Counted from the first letter of the stretch, positions 15,679 through 24,733 are shown. The stretch is DNA of 64,000 nt from Candidatus Bathyarchaeota archaeon (GCA_003164295.1 PLTA01000024.1:102498-166497); one strand, 5' to 3'. Notes: generated from the sequence alone by a model not told the origin. Translations and numbers: made by a program.

Positions 15679-16027
15679 GTTGTTTTTGCTCCTTCTTTTT
15701 ACCTAGTAATATACGGGTTTGGTTGCCGCAGTTTAAACATGTTACTAAAACATGAGACTCCCTTTTCTGCTTTATCCTAACTCGGCAGTTAACACCCTGC
15801 ACAAACAGGGCATTGCAGTTTTTGCAGGTTTGTCGCTTAAACTCAATGGGTAAACGTATTTTCGCAGCCATAGCGACTCGCCTAGCGGTTTTAACGTATT
15901 TTGTGGCAAGTTGTGAGTCAGTTTTAGAAATCTTCTTTGCTTGTTCAAAAAGTATTTGAATTCGCTGCCTTGCAATCTGCTTAATACTTGATTGATTCAT
16001 CAGCCAAAGATAATCAAGCATACACAT
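15641..16027 (-). CDS. rnp4: RNase P protein component 4 (Rpp21/Rpr2)
   Basis: The zinc-ribbon protein of archaeal RNase P, which pairs with Rpp29 to aid 5' tRNA processing. It has an N-terminal helical hairpin (QSSIKQIARQRIQILFEQAK, about 13-32; TKYVKTARRVAMAAKIRLPI) and a zinc ribbon with CKNC and CLNC (near residues 68-71 and 97-100). The frame opens at 16027; the second Met (16000, MNQSSIKQ) fits the family better. The C-terminus is Gln/Asn-rich. The pair RNase P-YhbY is an archaeal arrangement, and repeat copy B lies just upstream. Confidence 0.92.
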   Translation of the reverse strand: MCMLDYLWLMNQSSIKQIARQRIQILFEQAKKISKTDSQLATKYVKTARRVAMAAKIRLPIEFKRQTCKNCNALFVQGVNCRVRIKQKRESHVLVTCLNCGNQTRILLGKKKEQKQLEQNNNSNEATC

Positions 16028-16077
16028 AACATTTGCGTCTAAGTAGACGCAGAATTTGCTAGCGGGATTTCAGACAA

Positions 16078-16251
16078 AAATTTTTCTTTGTGTTTTGGGT
16101 TGCTTTCTTGATTCAGGGCTTGAATTAGTTGCAGGTCAAGTATAAAAAAGGTTAGAAAAGAACAGAAAAGTATGAAAACGTATGGAAAAGGCTAGAAAAG
16201 GTTTGAAACGTACAAAACAGGTTTGAAAGGTCCAAAGTACAAAAAGTGTTA
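16078..16251 (+). repeat. Repeat family copy B: conserved stretch plus array of about ten 10-bp units
   Basis: The conserved part (16078-16136) contains ctttgtgttttgggttg and ends gttgcaggt. From about 16141 the sequence falls into 10-base blocks that mostly end in gaaaag: tataaaaaag, gttagaaaag, aacagaaaag, tatgaaaacg, tatggaaaag, gctagaaaag, gtttgaaacg, tacaaaacag, gtttgaaagg. The period equals one DNA helical turn, so the A-runs lie on one face and the DNA is probably bent. It lies between rmlD and the RNase P gene. Confidence 0.65.
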
Positions 16252-16263
16252 ATGATAGGCAAG

Positions 16264-17148
16264 TTATTTCTTTGAAAGTTCAAGCTTTAACTGTTTCAAC
16301 GCTTCATCCATCGCTAATGGCTTATGTAGAAGGGTCTGCTGGGCTTTGGTTGTGTCAAGTGATGAATCCATAGGACGTTTAGCTGGCCATTTGAACTGAG
16401 AAGACACAGCTGAATCAATCAAGCTTTTATCTAAACCAAAAGCTTCAGCAATCATCTGTGCAAACTCAAATCGACTAACACGCGTCGCACCGCAAAGATG
16501 AAAAATTCCATTCAATCTGCGTTCAATAACTTCAAGCGTCATCTCAGCCAAATTTGTGTTCAACGTCGGCGTGTTCCATTGGTCAGTAATAATCTTGACC
16601 CGTTCGCCTTTTCGCAGTGTTTCAATTAGCCAAAGAGCAAAGTTGACTTTTCCAGCAGCAGGCGTTGAACCGTAAATTACGCTTGGGCGTCCGATAAAAT
16701 ATTCAGTTTGTGTTTTCACCACTTCTTCAGCTTTCAACTTGGTTAATCCGTAATAGTTAATCGGGGCAGGCTCATCTGTCTCAGTATAATTGCCTTTTTC
16801 TCCGTTAAAAACGTAGTCTGTTGAAATGTAAATTACAAAAGAACCCGAATTTTTGGCTGCTTCAACAATGTTTTTTGTGCCTTCAACATTTACTTTCCAA
16901 GCAAGCTCTTTGTTCAATTCGCATTTATCAACATCAGTTAATGTGGCAGCGTGAACAACAATATCGGGCTTAACTCGCATAAACGCCTCGTTAACTAACT
17001 CTTTGTTTGAGACGTCAAATTTTACAAAGTTACCGCAAACAGGCAACTCCTGAACATCACAGGAATAAACCTCAATGTTTTTTTCGATGGCGAGAGCAGC
17101 TAGTTTGGAGCCGTAAAGTCCGCTGGCACCAGTAATTAAGAGTTTCAA
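16264..17148 (-). CDS. rmlD: dTDP-4-dehydrorhamnose reductase
   Basis: Catalyses the last step to dTDP-L-rhamnose, reducing the 4-keto group with NAD(P)H. An extended short-chain dehydrogenase: nucleotide motif TGASGLYG near the N-terminus, STDYVF (active-site Thr), YYGLTKLKAE (Tyr-x-x-x-Lys) and GRPSVIYG. I choose the TTG at 17148 as the start (MKLLITGAS), since it overlaps the rmlB stop as TTGA. A longer frame from 17172 would add WWW residues read from the rmlB end. About 294 residues, as usual. It is the last gene of the A-C-B-D operon. Confidence 0.93.
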   Translation of the reverse strand: MKLLITGASGLYGSKLAALAIEKNIEVYSCDVQELPVCGNFVKFDVSNKELVNEAFMRVKPDIVVHAATLTDVDKCELNKELAWKVNVEGTKNIVEAAKNSGSFVIYISTDYVFNGEKGNYTETDEPAPINYYGLTKLKAEEVVKTQTEYFIGRPSVIYGSTPAAGKVNFALWLIETLRKGERVKIITDQWNTPTLNTNLAEMTLEVIERRLNGIFHLCGATRVSRFEFAQMIAEAFGLDKSLIDSAVSSQFKWPAKRPMDSSLDTTKAQQTLLHKPLAMDEALKQLKLELSKK

Positions 17149-18155
17149 TGCGAGCCACCACCAAGTTTCCAAGGCGTAGGATGAAGAATCACATCAGTAG
17201 CAAACGGCGTCCACCAATGCTCATTATTAAGATACCACTCAACAGTGGACTCCAAAGACTTCTCAAAACTACATTTAGTCGTCCAACCCAAACAAGACTG
17301 TAACTTTGAAGAATCCAAACTATACCGTGCATCATGTCCTGGACGATCTTCCACAAAAGTAATCAAACTCTCAGGTTTATGCAGTAACGCAATTATTTTT
17401 TTGACGATTTCAATGTTGGAAATTTCGTTTCCAGCTGAAACATTATAAATTTCCCCTGCATTTCCTTTTTTAAGAACCGTAGCGATTGCTTCGCAATGAT
17501 CTTGAACGTAGATCCAGTCGCGTATGTTTTGTCCCGATCCATAGATGGGAATCGGTAGGTCCCTAAGCCCTCGAATTATGGTTTTGGGAATAAGTTTTTC
17601 AGGAAGTTGGTAAGGCCCAAAATTGTTTGTGCAACGTGTGATAGATACGTTCAAGCCAAAGGTTTTATGATAAGATAAAACGAACATGTCGGCGGCGGCT
17701 TTTGAAGCGGAATAGGGATTTGATGGTTTAGGTGGAGTATTTTCGGTAAAAGAGCCTTCAAGTGCTTCTCCATAAACTTCATCTGTTGAAACTTGTAAAA
17801 GCCTTGCTTTGTGATTGTGCTTGCGTATAGCTTCTAAAAGTGTAAAAGTACCAAGCGTATTATTCTGCAAAAACACATTGGGATCAACAATGCTTCTATC
17901 TACATGGGTCTCTGCAGCAATGTTTACCACAGCATCCACTTGATGAATTAGCCGATTTATCAGCTGCGGATTGCAGATATCACCCTTAATGAAAGTGTAG
18001 CGCTTATCATTTTCAATATCATGAAGATTAGCTGGGTTAGCACCTATCCCTATTTTGTCAACATTAATTATTTCATAATCGGGATTCTCTGACAATACGT
18101 ATCTGCAGAAATTGCTTCCAATAAAGCCTAAACCGCCAGTAACTAACAGTTTCAT
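17145..18155 (-). CDS. rmlB: dTDP-glucose 4,6-dehydratase
   Basis: Converts dTDP-D-glucose to dTDP-4-keto-6-deoxyglucose with bound NAD+. A 336-residue extended SDR: TGGLGFIGSNFCRYVL (Rossmann motif, about residues 6-21), NIAAETHVDRSI, STDEVYG (Thr and the Asp-Glu catalytic pair), YSASKAAADM (Tyr-x-x-x-Lys), TRCTNNFGPYQ and PIYGSGQNIRDWIYVQDH. The family motifs are all present. It lies 6 bases after rmlC, overlaps rmlD by 4 bases, and its product feeds RmlC and RmlD beside it. Confidence 0.96.
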   Translation of the reverse strand: MKLLVTGGLGFIGSNFCRYVLSENPDYEIINVDKIGIGANPANLHDIENDKRYTFIKGDICNPQLINRLIHQVDAVVNIAAETHVDRSIVDPNVFLQNNTLGTFTLLEAIRKHNHKARLLQVSTDEVYGEALEGSFTENTPPKPSNPYSASKAAADMFVLSYHKTFGLNVSITRCTNNFGPYQLPEKLIPKTIIRGLRDLPIPIYGSGQNIRDWIYVQDHCEAIATVLKKGNAGEIYNVSAGNEISNIEIVKKIIALLHKPESLITFVEDRPGHDARYSLDSSKLQSCLGWTTKCSFEKSLESTVEWYLNNEHWWTPFATDVILHPTPWKLGGGSH

Positions 18156-18161
18156 AATTCA

Positions 18162-18701
18162 TCACTTATGAATCGGGTAATTCCAATCCCATGGCTTACC
18201 CACACGAGCATCATCCTTCTTGCCATTTATACTTTTAGGGATAAGTGTTGGGTCATTCCAGGGTCTGCGTTCTTCGTCGGGGTTAGTTGGATCGTACAAG
18301 TTTGTGGTGAAGTAAATGAGCATGGCAGGTTCATCGCCTAGGGCTTTAAAGCCGTGCCAGTAATGACCTGGAACACGTACAATTTGCAAATTTAAGCCAC
18401 TTGAGACTATTTCGTTAAGTTCATTTGTTTTTTCGTCAAAGACACCGATTTTTATAGAACCTTTGAGCGCCAGAAAATAGTCTACTTGACCTTTAAGATG
18501 CTTATGCCATGCGCGTATAATGTTTGGATAAGTAAAAGAATGATTTCCTTGTTCAATTTTATCTTCTTCAAAGAGATCTTTCCAGTCGGTACGCATAACT
18601 TCGCAGAAAAAGCCTCTCTCGTCTAGCAACCGAACTATTGGTTTAACTTTAATTCCATTTAGCATTTTTATCCCTTGTTTGCCTGTTAACATATTTTCCA
18701 A
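18162..18701 (-). CDS. rmlC: dTDP-4-dehydrorhamnose 3,5-epimerase-family protein
   Basis: Epimerises C3 and C5 of dTDP-4-keto-6-deoxyglucose on the way to dTDP-L-rhamnose. A cupin fold with the RmlC pattern: VRLLDERGFFCEVMRTDW (about 23-40), QGNHSFTYPNIIRAWHKH (catalytic His region), VDYFLALKGSIKIGVFD, RVPGHYWHGFKALGDEPAMLIYF, and YDPTNPDEERRPWNDP. The family's usual active-site His/Asp pair can be placed. The frame opens at 18701, but the ATG at 18665 (MLNGIKVKP) is a plausible alternative start. 32 bases separate it from rmlA. Confidence 0.88.
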   Translation of the reverse strand: MENMLTGKQGIKMLNGIKVKPIVRLLDERGFFCEVMRTDWKDLFEEDKIEQGNHSFTYPNIIRAWHKHLKGQVDYFLALKGSIKIGVFDEKTNELNEIVSSGLNLQIVRVPGHYWHGFKALGDEPAMLIYFTTNLYDPTNPDEERRPWNDPTLIPKSINGKKDDARVGKPWDWNYPIHK

Positions 18702-18733
18702 AAATGTTTATAATAGTTGTTGTCGATGAGGGT

Positions 18734-19792
18734 TTAAACTTCTACTTCTGAGAAGTCTCCAATATGCAGTTTGATGGTTCTATTTCGTTGGTTTCTTGAT
18801 ACTTTAGCGTTTTTGCCGATTAAGCTATCTTCGAGCCGTTCGACGTCCTTAACGGTTACATTTTCTTGTATAACACAGTATTCAACGTTAGAATTAATTA
18901 TTGATGAACAATTTCCAACGCTTGTATAGGGTCCAATGAAAGAGTTTTCAATTACAACACCTTTTCCAAGTGCACACGGTCCTCGTATGGTACTGTTAAC
19001 TATTTTTGCGCCTGGTTCGACTTTGACTCTTCCATCTAAAGTGCTGTTTATCACTTCGCCTTTAACATCGAACTCGATGTACGAGTCTAGTATCTTTGCG
19101 TTAGCTGATAAAATGTCGTCTTTTTTGCCTGTGTCTAACCACCATGAATTCAATATTTCAGCTTTAACTTTAAAGCCCATGTTCATCATTTCTTGAATGG
19201 CATCTGTGATTTCTAGCTCTCCGCGCCCAGAAGGTTTTATTCTTTCTATAGCTTGGTGAACTTTGTTTGTGAAGAGATAAGTGCCTATAATTGCGAGGTT
19301 GCCCATGGGTGTTTTAGGTTTCTCCACTAACTTTGTTATGTTGCCTTTTTCATCGAGTTGAGCTATCCCAAAACTTGATGGGTTCTCTACTTCTTTGAGA
19401 ATAATTAGAGCATCAAGTTTTTCATTTTTGAATTTTTTTACAAATGTGTTCAAGCCTTGACCGGTAACGTTATCGCCTAAACACATTACAAAAGAATCTT
19501 GACCTAAAAATCGTTTTGCAGTTTTGACTGCATGTGCTAATCCCAGCGGTTCTTGGGGAATATACTCAGCTTTGAGACCCCAGTTTGAACCGTCTTTAAC
19601 GTAATCCTTAACGAATTGTCCAGTTTCGGGTGCAGTAATTATGCCGACTTTTTTTATAGTTGTGGATGCAACCTGATCAAGTACATAACCCAAAATGGGT
19701 TTGTTAGCTACTGGAATAAGCTGTTTTGCACAGGTGAAAGTTAAAGGTCTAAGTCTAGTTCCTTTACCGCCGCTGAGGACAAGTGCTTTCAT
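18734..19792 (-). CDS. rmlA: Glucose-1-phosphate thymidylyltransferase (long archaeal type)
   Basis: Makes dTDP-glucose from dTTP and glucose-1-phosphate, the first step of the pathway. The 352-residue protein has the nucleotidyltransferase motif LSGGKGTRLRPLTFTCAKQL (residues 6-25), CLGDNVTG, EKPKTPMGNLAIIGTYLF and WWLDTGKKDDIL, then a left-handed beta-helix tail of hexapeptides (STLDGRVKVEPGAKIVNS, SIINSNVEYCV), the long form common in archaea. It is the first gene of the minus-strand rml operon, so its upstream region (19793-19900) should hold the promoter. Confidence 0.93.
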   Translation of the reverse strand: MKALVLSGGKGTRLRPLTFTCAKQLIPVANKPILGYVLDQVASTTIKKVGIITAPETGQFVKDYVKDGSNWGLKAEYIPQEPLGLAHAVKTAKRFLGQDSFVMCLGDNVTGQGLNTFVKKFKNEKLDALIILKEVENPSSFGIAQLDEKGNITKLVEKPKTPMGNLAIIGTYLFTNKVHQAIERIKPSGRGELEITDAIQEMMNMGFKVKAEILNSWWLDTGKKDDILSANAKILDSYIEFDVKGEVINSTLDGRVKVEPGAKIVNSTIRGPCALGKGVVIENSFIGPYTSVGNCSSIINSNVEYCVIQENVTVKDVERLEDSLIGKNAKVSRNQRNRTIKLHIGDFSEVEV

Positions 19793-19983
19793 ACCAATCC
19801 CTAACTCTTGTTAATTAATTATGACTTGCTGATAGAGAACTAAATAAGTTTATGTGCCAAATCTACATAGAAAACAAAAAGGACTTACACATTCTAATAA
19901 AATCTTCATACATTATTCCTGTGATTGTATTGCGACAACCACATAATTCTATTAGCGATAGAAGGGCATACCAATTACAATAA

Positions 19984-20214
19984 GTGAGTCGAATCATAAT
20001 GAAGCCACTCAATTCGTATATTTTGACATCTTTGGTTCTTCGAGAGAAAAATTGCCTCTACAATCGTTCCTGCAAACTGTATTCAAAAAACAGCTACACC
20101 TGCACACATGTTGGAGGAGAATACTGCGGAAAATATAGAGTACTTTCACAAGTACCGAGAAAGGAACCAGCTTTAAACCAAGATTTTATGGTTGAGAAAG
20201 CGATTTCCATTTAG
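19984..20214 (+). CDS. Possible small Cys-rich protein
   Basis: An open frame (GTG 19984; ATG 20000 is out of frame, and TTG 20032 is another possible start) of up to 76 residues. The centre, CLYNRSCKLYSKNSYTCT followed by HVGGEYCGKYRV, has four Cys in a spacing that recalls small metal-binding proteins of archaea. It lies in the 440-bp gap between rmlA and the flippase on the opposite strand. No ribosome binding site is evident. The rest of the gap shows nothing. Confidence 0.3.
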   Translation: MSRIIMKPLNSYILTSLVLREKNCLYNRSCKLYSKNSYTCTHVGGEYCGKYRVLSQVPRKEPALNQDFMVEKAISI

Positions 20215-20232
20215 ATACAAGTATTTTTTTAG

Positions 20233-21825
20233 TTAATTTTGTTTTTGGCGTTGCAGGATCTTCATTAGTTTTTCTAAGAGACTTATTAGTGAATTTAATG
20301 GGTTTCGAAGGAATCCAAGTCCATTTGAGATTTCTCGAAGATTACTTATGTCTGCAGCGTTCACGGTTCTTGTGATTAATGCCGCGGGAACTAAGACTAT
20401 TACGAACGCAAATATGCCTATAGATAGTTTTATTGGATTTGAAAATGCAAGTTCCGAGATCAAAACATAGGTTAAAATGGCGGCTAAGGCAGAAGAAAGC
20501 ATAATTTTGCCTGAAGATACCCAGTCTACTGACACATCGAACTTGTTCTTTATGAAGCGTAAACTAATGAATAAGCCTGGAAGACTAACTGTTAACGAAG
20601 TTACAATTAACCCTATGACGCCAAAGTTAGATATTAAAATGAAACTTAATGGAAAACCGATAGCGGCTGTAAGAATAGATATTTTCAAATTAAAATTAGT
20701 GTGCCCTTGTCCATTTATCAAGTTGCCTACACTTAGATTGCCCAAAGCTGTATAAAGATAGGTTATTGACAACAAAGCCAAAAACAAAGGCGCTTGCTCA
20801 TATCTATCTTGGAATATGGTGCGTATTGCGGGTTGCGAAAGGACCATGACCATAGCGGTAACTGGTACGACAATAAAAGATGCGTATTTTACTGAATATT
20901 GAAAAATATTTCCAAAAAGTGCTTTGTCTTTTTGGGCATCAAGCTTAGAGAATGCAGGAAATAACATTGTGGTTACTGGAGTTGCAAAGAACGTAATTAA
21001 AACAACGAAATTTAATGCTACACTATAATTTCCAATTACAGCGTTGTTTGAAACATAGATTGCGAGAATAAAGCTATAGAATTGAACTAAGAAACCCAAT
21101 ATAATAGCTCCGATTGAAACGGGAAGTCCATATTTTAACATTGTTTTGGTTGTTGCGATGATTTCTAGTTTTGTGTGGGTGGATTTGGGTAAAGATCGAT
21201 ATATTGTAAACATAAGAAGCACACTGGTTAATCCTGCAATTGACGTGGCTATAGAGAAACCTGTAACTGCTCCTATAGTGCCGAAACCAAACAGAACAAG
21301 TGCGAGGATCAGTATTGTTTTCGCTGTTGAATGAACTATTAGCATGATGCTGTTTAGATGCATTGTTTCCATACCTGTATAAGCAGCTGTTGCAGCGTTC
21401 ATTAGTGCACCCGCCAAAACGGTAATAGAGATTATTTGAAGAAGAGGAGCAATAGTTGGACGATTAAAAGTTGCAGCTATGAAACCAGAGAGAAAAAAAG
21501 TAAGAACAGAAAGCAATAAGCCCAAAATTATCTCAAACACTAAGCCTGAAACAAAAATTCCTTTTATTTTGTCTGTGTTATTTTGGCTGTTGTATTGTGC
21601 TGAGTATCTAATCATGGCTGAGTTTATTCCCCAGTCGCGAAAAGTTGAAATCAGAGCTGGCGCCGAAAGAGCAATGGTGTATAAACCATAGTTGCCTGCC
21701 CCCAAAAGCCTAGCTATAATTATGGTACCTACCGCAGAGATCAATGTGGAAACAACTAAACCCCATAAAAGGTGAAACCCTCCTTTTGCCGAAACTCTTG
21801 CCATCTCTGTAGTTTTAGTTGCCAT
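20233..21825 (-). CDS. Polysaccharide flippase (Wzx/MOP superfamily)
   Basis: A 530-residue polytopic protein with about 14 hydrophobic segments and the MOP-family beginning: GGFHLLWGLVVSTLISAVG with IARLLGAGNYGLYTIALSAP (about residues 15-50). It flips lipid-linked oligosaccharides across the membrane for surface glycan or N-glycan assembly. The second half has LSVGNLINGQGHTN and a C-terminal Lys/Gln tail. It lies in the glycan cluster between rmlABCD and ugd on the same strand, with 276 bp before ugd. A sugar-polymer ligase is not obvious nearby. Confidence 0.88.
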   Translation of the reverse strand: MATKTTEMARVSAKGGFHLLWGLVVSTLISAVGTIIIARLLGAGNYGLYTIALSAPALISTFRDWGINSAMIRYSAQYNSQNNTDKIKGIFVSGLVFEIILGLLLSVLTFFLSGFIAATFNRPTIAPLLQIISITVLAGALMNAATAAYTGMETMHLNSIMLIVHSTAKTILILALVLFGFGTIGAVTGFSIATSIAGLTSVLLMFTIYRSLPKSTHTKLEIIATTKTMLKYGLPVSIGAIILGFLVQFYSFILAIYVSNNAVIGNYSVALNFVVLITFFATPVTTMLFPAFSKLDAQKDKALFGNIFQYSVKYASFIVVPVTAMVMVLSQPAIRTIFQDRYEQAPLFLALLSITYLYTALGNLSVGNLINGQGHTNFNLKISILTAAIGFPLSFILISNFGVIGLIVTSLTVSLPGLFISLRFIKNKFDVSVDWVSSGKIMLSSALAAILTYVLISELAFSNPIKLSIGIFAFVIVLVPAALITRTVNAADISNLREISNGLGFLRNPLNSLISLLEKLMKILQRQKQN

Positions 21826-22101
21826 ATTTTTTCCAGATCTGTTGGAACTGAGTTAATTGTGTCTGTCTAGATGTGTTTATCAATTTTGGTTGAAATAGGA
21901 GGCGTTAATTGTTTGCTGCTTTTCAGTTTAGGTTTGTTATTTAGATTTTTGAGGTTAGATTAAGCCGATGGTACAGTTTCAACTGCCATTTGAATTTTCT
22001 TTCAATTGCAAATTGCGGATGCATTGTCAAGATTGAACGAATAAGAAATAAAGGTTAGTAATGCCCGATTTTTTGGCTGGCTAATGTTTTCCGTTTTTGG
22101 T

Positions 22102-23445
22102 TTATTTCCCTAGTCCTATAGCAGTGAACTTAAGTTTTTTGCTGTATATTTCGGGGTTGTATATGCGCCTGCCATCAATTAGTATGGGCTGTTTCATGTT
22201 TTTTGCGAAGTCGTCGGGTATGAGTTTTTTGAATTCTTCCCATTCTGTCACGAGGATGGAAGCGTCTGCGTTTTTGATGCAGTTAATTGCTGAAGAAGCG
22301 TAATTGATTTTGTTTTGGAAAATAGTTTTTGCCATATTCATGGCTACTGGGTCGTAAACATTTATTTTGGCGCCTTCTTTTAGCAGTTGGTTTACTATGG
22401 GGATAACGCGGGCTTCTCGCATGTCATCAGTGTCAGGTTTGAAAGCTAAACCCAATATAGCAATAGTTTTTCCTTCCAACTGGCCCAGTTCTTGTTTACA
22501 GAACTCTACTGCTTTTAATGGTTGAGTGTGGTTTAGATTTTCAACTGAATCTAAGAGTTCCGGATTGTAGCCAAAGGCTTTTGAACAAGCGATCAGCGCT
22601 TTTACGTCTTTGGGAAAACACGAGCCTCCGTAACCTAACCCAGCATCTAAAAAGAGGGAACCAATGCGTTTATCGAGCCCCATTGCTGTGGCTACGGTTT
22701 TGACGTCTGCACCAGGAATTTTTTCACATATATTGGCTATTGTATTGATGAAACTGATTTTTGTGGCAAGCATAGCATTGCTAGCGTATTTTATGAGCTC
22801 AGCGGTTGCGAGGCTAGTTCGTATGATTGGAGGAGTTTTAGGATGGTAGAATTCTTTGTAAAGTTCTTCTATAATGTCGCCTGATTTTTTGTCATAAGAT
22901 CCCACAACAACGCGGTCGGCGTTGAAAGTGTCTTGGAAAGCGCTACCTTGGCGGAGAAACTCGGGATTCATGCACAAACTGAAGTCGTCCCCACATGTTT
23001 TTTTAGATTGATCTTCCAAGTTGGGTTTAACAGTATTTTGCGAGGTACCTGGAACAACAGTGCTTTTTACTACTACAACGTGGTAGCTGCTTTTTTGGCC
23101 GAGCGCTTTCCCTATGTCACGCGATACGGTTTCGATGTATTTGAGGTCTATACTGCCGTCCGGTTTGCTGGGGGTTCCAACAGCTATGTAAGTGATATCG
23201 GTTTCTAGAACCGCGTTTTGGGTTTGATTAGCTAAACATTTCAATTGACCATTGTTAATGGTTTGCTTAAGCATCTTGGGCAAGTTTGGTTCATGAAACG
23301 GCGGAACACCTTCATTAATTTTCGCAACTTTGTTTGTGTCTACATCGGAGGATATAACTTTGAAACCTTTGCTGGCAAATCCAACAGCGGTACATAATCC
23401 AACATAGCCGACACCTATTACGGAGATTTTTGGCTTTTCTACCAT
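22102..23445 (-). CDS. ugd: UDP-glucose 6-dehydrogenase
   Basis: Oxidises UDP-glucose twice to UDP-glucuronate using NAD+. The protein has the dinucleotide motif IGVGYVGLCTAVGFA, VAVGTPS-type AVGTPSKPDGSIDL, STVVPGTS, NPEFLRQGSAF and the catalytic cysteine in GYGGSCFPKD, with a C-terminal half (GLAFKPDTDDMREA). I choose ATG 23445 (MVEKPKISVIG), because GAGGTG lies just 6 bases upstream; a GTG at 23454 overlaps that site. It is divergent from the galU-uxs pair across 420 bp. Together the three make UDP-glucose, UDP-glucuronate and UDP-xylose. Confidence 0.94.
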   Translation of the reverse strand: MVEKPKISVIGVGYVGLCTAVGFASKGFKVISSDVDTNKVAKINEGVPPFHEPNLPKMLKQTINNGQLKCLANQTQNAVLETDITYIAVGTPSKPDGSIDLKYIETVSRDIGKALGQKSSYHVVVVKSTVVPGTSQNTVKPNLEDQSKKTCGDDFSLCMNPEFLRQGSAFQDTFNADRVVVGSYDKKSGDIIEELYKEFYHPKTPPIIRTSLATAELIKYASNAMLATKISFINTIANICEKIPGADVKTVATAMGLDKRIGSLFLDAGLGYGGSCFPKDVKALIACSKAFGYNPELLDSVENLNHTQPLKAVEFCKQELGQLEGKTIAILGLAFKPDTDDMREARVIPIVNQLLKEGAKINVYDPVAMNMAKTIFQNKINYASSAINCIKNADASILVTEWEEFKKLIPDDFAKNMKQPILIDGRRIYNPEIYSKKLKFTAIGLGK

Positions 23446-23863
23446 CACATCCACCTCAATACTGGAATATCTGTTTACAGTTCACGCCGAATATAACACA
23501 TTCGCAACCAAACGCTAATCTTTCTTGAATTACTAGCTAATTTTGATTTCTAAAAAAACGTTTTGCAGTTGATTGAAATCTGAGACTAAAGTTTGCAAGA
23601 AAGTTGCAATTTTAGGGGAGTGAAACCAATTAAAGTGGTTAGTTTGAGTTTGGATTTGCTAAAGCTTCAAGAATTAGCCGTTCTTGATTTGCTGGTTTGC
23701 AACTTTGGGACATTAAACTTTAATTCGAATATCCAATAGTTTCAAACATTGAACTTTTGTATTGCAGGCAAATGCAATTTTGGCAATTTGATTACTTTAT
23801 AAGAGGTAGTTGATTAAATTTATATTTGCCATGCCCACAATGAATGGGCAAGGAGACAACAAA
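23446..23863. promoter_or_regulatory. Divergent promoter region between ugd and galU
   Basis: No gene. On the plus strand a TATA-like tttataa (23796-23802) and aaggag (23850-23855) support a leader of about 40 bases to the GTG at 23864. On the other side GAGGTG precedes the ugd ATG. Short repeated words ttgcag and ttgcaa occur in between, with no clear array. Confidence 0.45.
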
Positions 23864-24733
23864 GTGATCCTCAAGGTAGTCATTCCAGCGGCAGGTCTTG
23901 GAACGCGATTGTTTCCAGCAACTAAAGAACAACCTAAAGAGATGCTTCCAATTTTCTACAGTACGGCAAATGGCGATATGGCAGTTAAGCCAGTTGTGCA
24001 AGTGGTTTTTGAGCAACTCTATGATGCTGGGCTTCGCGAATTCTGCTATGTTGTTGGCAGAGGCAAACGAGGCATTGAAGACCACTTCACCCCCGACGCG
24101 CATTGCATAAGGACACTTGAGGGCATGGGAAAAAATGGACAAGCATCTGATCTGGAGAATTTTTACGAAAAACTTGACACTTCTACATCTATGTGGGTTA
24201 ATCAGCCTGAACCAAAAGGATTTGGCAACGCAGTTTTGATGGCTCAACCCTTCATACAAAACGAAAGCTGCCTTGTTCACGCCGGAGACAGCTTCATAAT
24301 TTCAAAGGACATGGATTACCTAAAACGGCTGCTCGCGGCTTTTGAACGTTTCAAGGCGGACGCCGCGTTTCTTGTGTTAGAAATCGATAATCCAAAACAA
24401 TACGGAATCGTTGAAGGAAACGAGGTAGAACCAGGAATAATAAAAGTAAAATCAGTAGTTGAAAAACCTGAGAAGCCCAAAACACACTGGGCAATTATGG
24501 CTATGTACGTTTTTAGACCAGTTATTTTCAAAGCTTTAGAATCAACAAAGCCTGGGAAGAACGGAGAAATCCAGTTAACCGATGCAATTCAGAAGCTCGT
24601 TGAAGATGGCTTGAAGGTGTATGCAGTAAAGCTTGATAAGAGCTATGCGCATTTGGACATTGGTAGCCCTGAAAGGTACTGGGAAGCTTTAGATCTGTCA
24701 CATCAACAATTTTGCAGGAGCTCGAAAATATGA
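23864..24733 (+). CDS. galU: UTP-glucose-1-phosphate uridylyltransferase
   Basis: Makes UDP-glucose from UTP and glucose-1-phosphate. Motifs: VVIPAAGLGTRLFPATKEQP (residues 4-23) with KEMLP, FCYVVGRGKRGIEDHF, VHAGDSFI, VEKPEKPKTHWAIMAMYVF, LDIGSPERYWEAL. I choose the GTG at 23864, since AGGAG precedes it by 8 bases and a family start (MKVVIPAAG-like) fits; the frame could extend to TTG 23810, but that lies upstream of the expected transcript start. About 289 residues. It overlaps the next gene by ATGA, so they are coupled. Confidence 0.93.
   Translation: MILKVVIPAAGLGTRLFPATKEQPKEMLPIFYSTANGDMAVKPVVQVVFEQLYDAGLREFCYVVGRGKRGIEDHFTPDAHCIRTLEGMGKNGQASDLENFYEKLDTSTSMWVNQPEPKGFGNAVLMAQPFIQNESCLVHAGDSFIISKDMDYLKRLLAAFERFKADAAFLVLEIDNPKQYGIVEGNEVEPGIIKVKSVVEKPEKPKTHWAIMAMYVFRPVIFKALESTKPGKNGEIQLTDAIQKLVEDGLKVYAVKLDKSYAHLDIGSPERYWEALDLSHQQFCRSSKI

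Noticed and set aside
16141..16251. CRISPR array
   Set aside because: The units are about 10 bases with no spacers; no cas genes in the window.
23792..24280. 162-residue minus-strand frame over galU
   Set aside because: A shadow of the galU coding strand; no family pattern and no independent promoter.
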